This document shows, piece by piece, positions 5,724 through 7,096 of a DNA stretch of 7,096 nt; the stretch's first letter is position 1, and the number at the start of each line of letters is the position of its first letter. The notes under the pieces were generated by a model. The model was given only the letters and a program-made list of their open reading frames with translations, was not told the DNA's origin and made no database searches. This stretch comes from Roseburia sp. (GTDB lineage Bacteria > Bacillota > Clostridia > Lachnospirales > Lachnospiraceae), in assembly GCA_017621905.1 (NCBI GenBank), contig JAGASC010000331.1, positions 1 through 7,096 of the forward strand, written 5' to 3'. The translations under genes were made by a program, and so were the position numbers.

Positions 5724-6623
5724 ATGGATGTACGCCAACTGGAATGTTTTGTGGAAATCGTCAGATGCAGAAATTTTACCAGTGCTGCGAAGAAGCTTTT
5801 TATTTCACAGCCCATGCTGACACGGGTGGTAAAAACATTAGAGCAGGAGCTGGGCGTGAGTTTGATTGAAAGAACCAGTAAATCCTTCCGGCTTACGGAT
5901 GCAGGGGAAGCACTCTATGAACAGGCACAGCGGGTGCTGACACATTTTAACGACATATACCAGAATATTGATGATGTGAAATCCGCGCGCTACGGAAATG
6001 TGAAACTGAGCTGTCCGGGTGTGCTTTTGGACATGTATTTTGCGCCGCTTCTGACAGAATTCCAAAAAAAATATCCCGGAATAGATATCAGCATTATTGA
6101 AAACGGCTCGAAGGTAGTGATAGGGGATGTGCTGAGTGGAAAGGCTGATCTGGGATTGGTGATGCTGCCAATAGAAGATTTTTCACAATTTGATACTACG
6201 GTAGTGCTTCGGGACAAAGTGGAGCTGATGGTGAATAAGCAGCATCGTCTGGCGAAAATGACGCAGATTTCCGTAGAGGAACTGAGAACAGAACGGATTG
6301 TTACATTTGGCGAGACATCCACGTTACACGACCAGTTTATTCAATTGTGCAGTCAATATGGATTTTCGCCGCATATTTCCTACAAAAGTTTGCTGCCGCA
6401 TTTTACCGCAGAGCTGCTTACGTTAAGCAGTTGTGTGGCAGTGTTGCCGGGACCGGTTGCCCACAGGTATTTAACACCTGCGTTGAAAACAGTATCAATG
6501 GAACAGATGCTTCCATGGGAAATTGCTGTGATCAGCAGAAAAAATCACTATCAGTCCCATGCAGCAGGCAAGTTAAAGGCGTTTATCTGTGATTATTTTG
6601 CCATGCCAAAGGAAACAAGGTAA
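5724..6623 (+). CDS. LysR-type transcriptional regulator
   Basis: DNA-binding transcription factor of 299 aa, a normal length for the family. The N-terminal winged helix-turn-helix spans about residues 1-60, with the recognition segment FTSAAKKLFISQPMLTRVVK (18-37) and LTDAG (57-61) as in typical LysR proteins. A linker helix (about 62-88) leads to the two-lobed effector domain (about 90-295), opening YGNVKLSCPG and including FQKKYPGIDISIIENGS (113-129). The effector-domain opening recalls the CidR/YwbI type, but I cannot assign an effector. It is encoded on the same strand immediately after the UDPGP gene. LysR genes are more often divergent from their target, so the target promoter is not obvious. 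Autoregulation through an upstream operon promoter is possible. The TAA stop lies within a short palindromic repeat, and a strong terminator follows. Confidence 0.93.
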   Translation: MDVRQLECFVEIVRCRNFTSAAKKLFISQPMLTRVVKTLEQELGVSLIERTSKSFRLTDAGEALYEQAQRVLTHFNDIYQNIDDVKSARYGNVKLSCPGVLLDMYFAPLLTEFQKKYPGIDISIIENGSKVVIGDVLSGKADLGLVMLPIEDFSQFDTTVVLRDKVELMVNKQHRLAKMTQISVEELRTERIVTFGETSTLHDQFIQLCSQYGFSPHISYKSLLPHFTAELLTLSSCVAVLPGPVAHRYLTPALKTVSMEQMLPWEIAVISRKNHYQSHAAGKLKAFICDYFAMPKETR

Positions 6624-6647
6624 CAGTGAAGATATCTGAATTGTTAC
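6620..6647. repeat. Short palindromic intergenic repeat, copy B, overlapping the LysR stop
   Basis: This 28-nt unit has the arms GTAACAGT and ATTGTTAC, which pair over 8 bp with one G-U. The centre is GAAGATATCTGA. It matches copy A at 1744-1770 in layout and most bases (GTAAC, GTGAAG, CTGAA, TAC). The TAA stop codon of the LysR gene is bases 2-4 of the repeat. No T-run follows, so it is not itself a terminator. Confidence 0.55.
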
Positions 6648-6683
6648 AAAACAAGAGAATCATTTTCATAGGATTGTGGCTGC

Positions 6684-6750
6684 AAAAGCAGTTCCGTTGG
6701 ACAGTACCATTTTATTGAAAAATGGTGTCGTCTGACGGAACTGCTTTTTT
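6684..6750 (+). terminator. Large two-tier intrinsic terminator after the LysR gene
   Basis: AAAGCAGTTCCGT (6685-6697) pairs perfectly over 13 bp with ACGGAACTGCTTT (6735-6747). Beyond an internal loop, ACCATTTT (6706-6713) pairs perfectly with AAAATGGT (6719-6726) around a 5-nt loop. Six T (6745-6750) end the structure. It closes the transcription unit containing the LysR gene. An A-run opposite the T-run means the T-run also pairs into the stem base. Confidence 0.9.
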
Positions 6751-6761
6751 GGTGAACATGC

Positions 6762-6811
6762 TTCACGTTTTTTTACGCCCATAATCGCGAGTAGACTCGC
6801 GAGGTAAATGC
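6762..6811. repeat. Left 50-bp inverted-repeat arm with nested palindrome
   Basis: It contains TCGCGAGT (6785-6792), AG, ACTCGCGA (6795-6802), a perfect 8-bp palindrome able to form a GC-rich hairpin or cruciform. It differs from the right arm at four of 50 positions. Confidence 0.75.
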
Positions 6812-7040
6812 ATGGACCTGAGCTGAACAGTTACCAGAAAAGTTACAATATAGTAATAGAACCATGCATAAAGGTAATGATATGGTGTGTTTTTAACAAA
6901 AAAGGAGACGGACATTTTGTAAAATCGCACAAAGAATAACTTTTAGTTATAGATGGTTTTTCTTTTGGAATTTTACTTAAAATCTGGAAAAAAGTAAGAT
7001 ATCTCTAAAGAAAATATAGTAACAGTTCTGACAGCCCTTA
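6812..7040. other. AT-rich interior of the MITE-like element, no gene seen
   Basis: No open frame with a ribosome binding site is visible. AAAGGAG at 6901-6907 looks like a Shine-Dalgarno, but the only nearby frame reads ATT-TTG-TAA and stops at once. A 50-codon minus-strand frame (6763-6915) has no Shine-Dalgarno and runs into the inverted-repeat arm, so it is not called. The stretch includes several GTTAC/GTAAC motifs related to the short palindromic repeats. Confidence 0.5.
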
Positions 7041-7090
7041 GCATTTACCTCGCGAGTTTACTCGCGATTAAGGGCGTAAGAAAACGTGGA
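7041..7090. repeat. Right 50-bp inverted-repeat arm with nested palindrome
   Basis: It contains TCGCGAGT (7050-7057), TT, ACTCGCGA (7060-7067). The palindrome stem is identical to that of the left arm, and one of the four arm differences falls in the unpaired centre. Confidence 0.75.
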
Positions 7091-7096
7091 ACATGC

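Larger units (their letters stand above)
6754..7096. mobile_element. MITE-like element with 50-bp terminal inverted repeats and flanking direct repeat
   Basis: Bases 6762-6811 and 7041-7090 are inverted repeats of 50 bp with 46 identical positions. The outer ends read TTCACGTTTT on the left and TCCACGTTTT on the right (reverse complement). GAACATGC flanks the left end (6754-6761) and recurs at 7089-7096, giving an 8-bp direct repeat (element 6762-7088). It could instead be read as a 6-bp ACATGC duplication with a 329-bp element ending at 7090. The 229-bp interior has no transposase and no convincing gene; a subterminal pair, GAACAGTTAC (6825-6834) and GTAACAGTTC (7019-7028), is inverted with one mismatch. 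The left end lies 11 bp after the LysR terminator. The family of transposase that would mobilise it is not identified. An alternative is two independent REP-like hairpins in opposite orientation. Confidence 0.6.

Noticed and set aside
6763..6915. 50-codon minus-strand frame inside the MITE-like element, with one hydrophobic stretch
   Set aside because: There is no Shine-Dalgarno before the ATG, and its C-terminal part is simply the inverted-repeat arm in translation.
6754..7096. CRISPR array or integron attachment site from the repeated palindromes
   Set aside because: There are only two arms in inverted, not direct, orientation, with no regular spacers and no integrase or cas gene nearby.

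Overview
The window looks like chromosomal DNA from an anaerobic, low-to-mid GC Firmicute, most likely a member of the Clostridia near Lachnospiraceae. The grounds are AGGAG-type ribosome binding sites, stem-loop/T-run terminators, a fermentation-type phosphotransacetylase, a YitT-family membrane protein, and dispersed short palindromic repeats between genes. The family-level placement is an inference from gene content and style, not a database match. All protein genes are on the + strand.

Layout. Bases 1-115 are the 3' part of what I read as the signal recognition particle (SRP) RNA, cut by the window edge and followed by an AT-rich terminator (130-175). A consensus promoter (264-291) then drives a ~120-nt leader with several competing helices, leading into pta (421-1404). 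pta ends at a strong terminator (1526-1579), and ackA does not follow. Next come a YitT-family membrane protein (1785-2669) and a 535-aa membrane-anchored protein of unknown function with a large extracytoplasmic part (2826-4433). These are followed by a UDP-sugar pyrophosphorylase of the eukaryotic-like UDPGP/UAP family (4503-5711) and a LysR-type regulator (5724-6623), whose Shine-Dalgarno overlaps the preceding stop codon. No terminator is visible between 1785 and 6623, so these four genes could share transcripts. A large two-tier terminator (6684-6750) closes the block.

The right end (6754-7096) has no convincing gene. It is a ~330-bp segment bounded by 50-bp inverted repeats matching at 46 of 50 positions and flanked by an 8-bp direct repeat, so it looks like a non-autonomous MITE-like element. 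Each arm holds a perfect 8-bp palindrome. A second, shorter repeat family (~27 nt, starting GTAAC) sits in the intergenic regions at 1744 and 6620, with related half-sites at 4435 and inside the MITE-like element.

Functionally, pta serves acetyl-CoA/acetyl-phosphate/acetate metabolism. The UDPGP enzyme supplies a nucleotide sugar, probably for envelope polymers. The LysR protein is presumably co-expressed with it. The two membrane proteins have no assigned substrate. I found no evidence of a defence system, prophage or CRISPR array.
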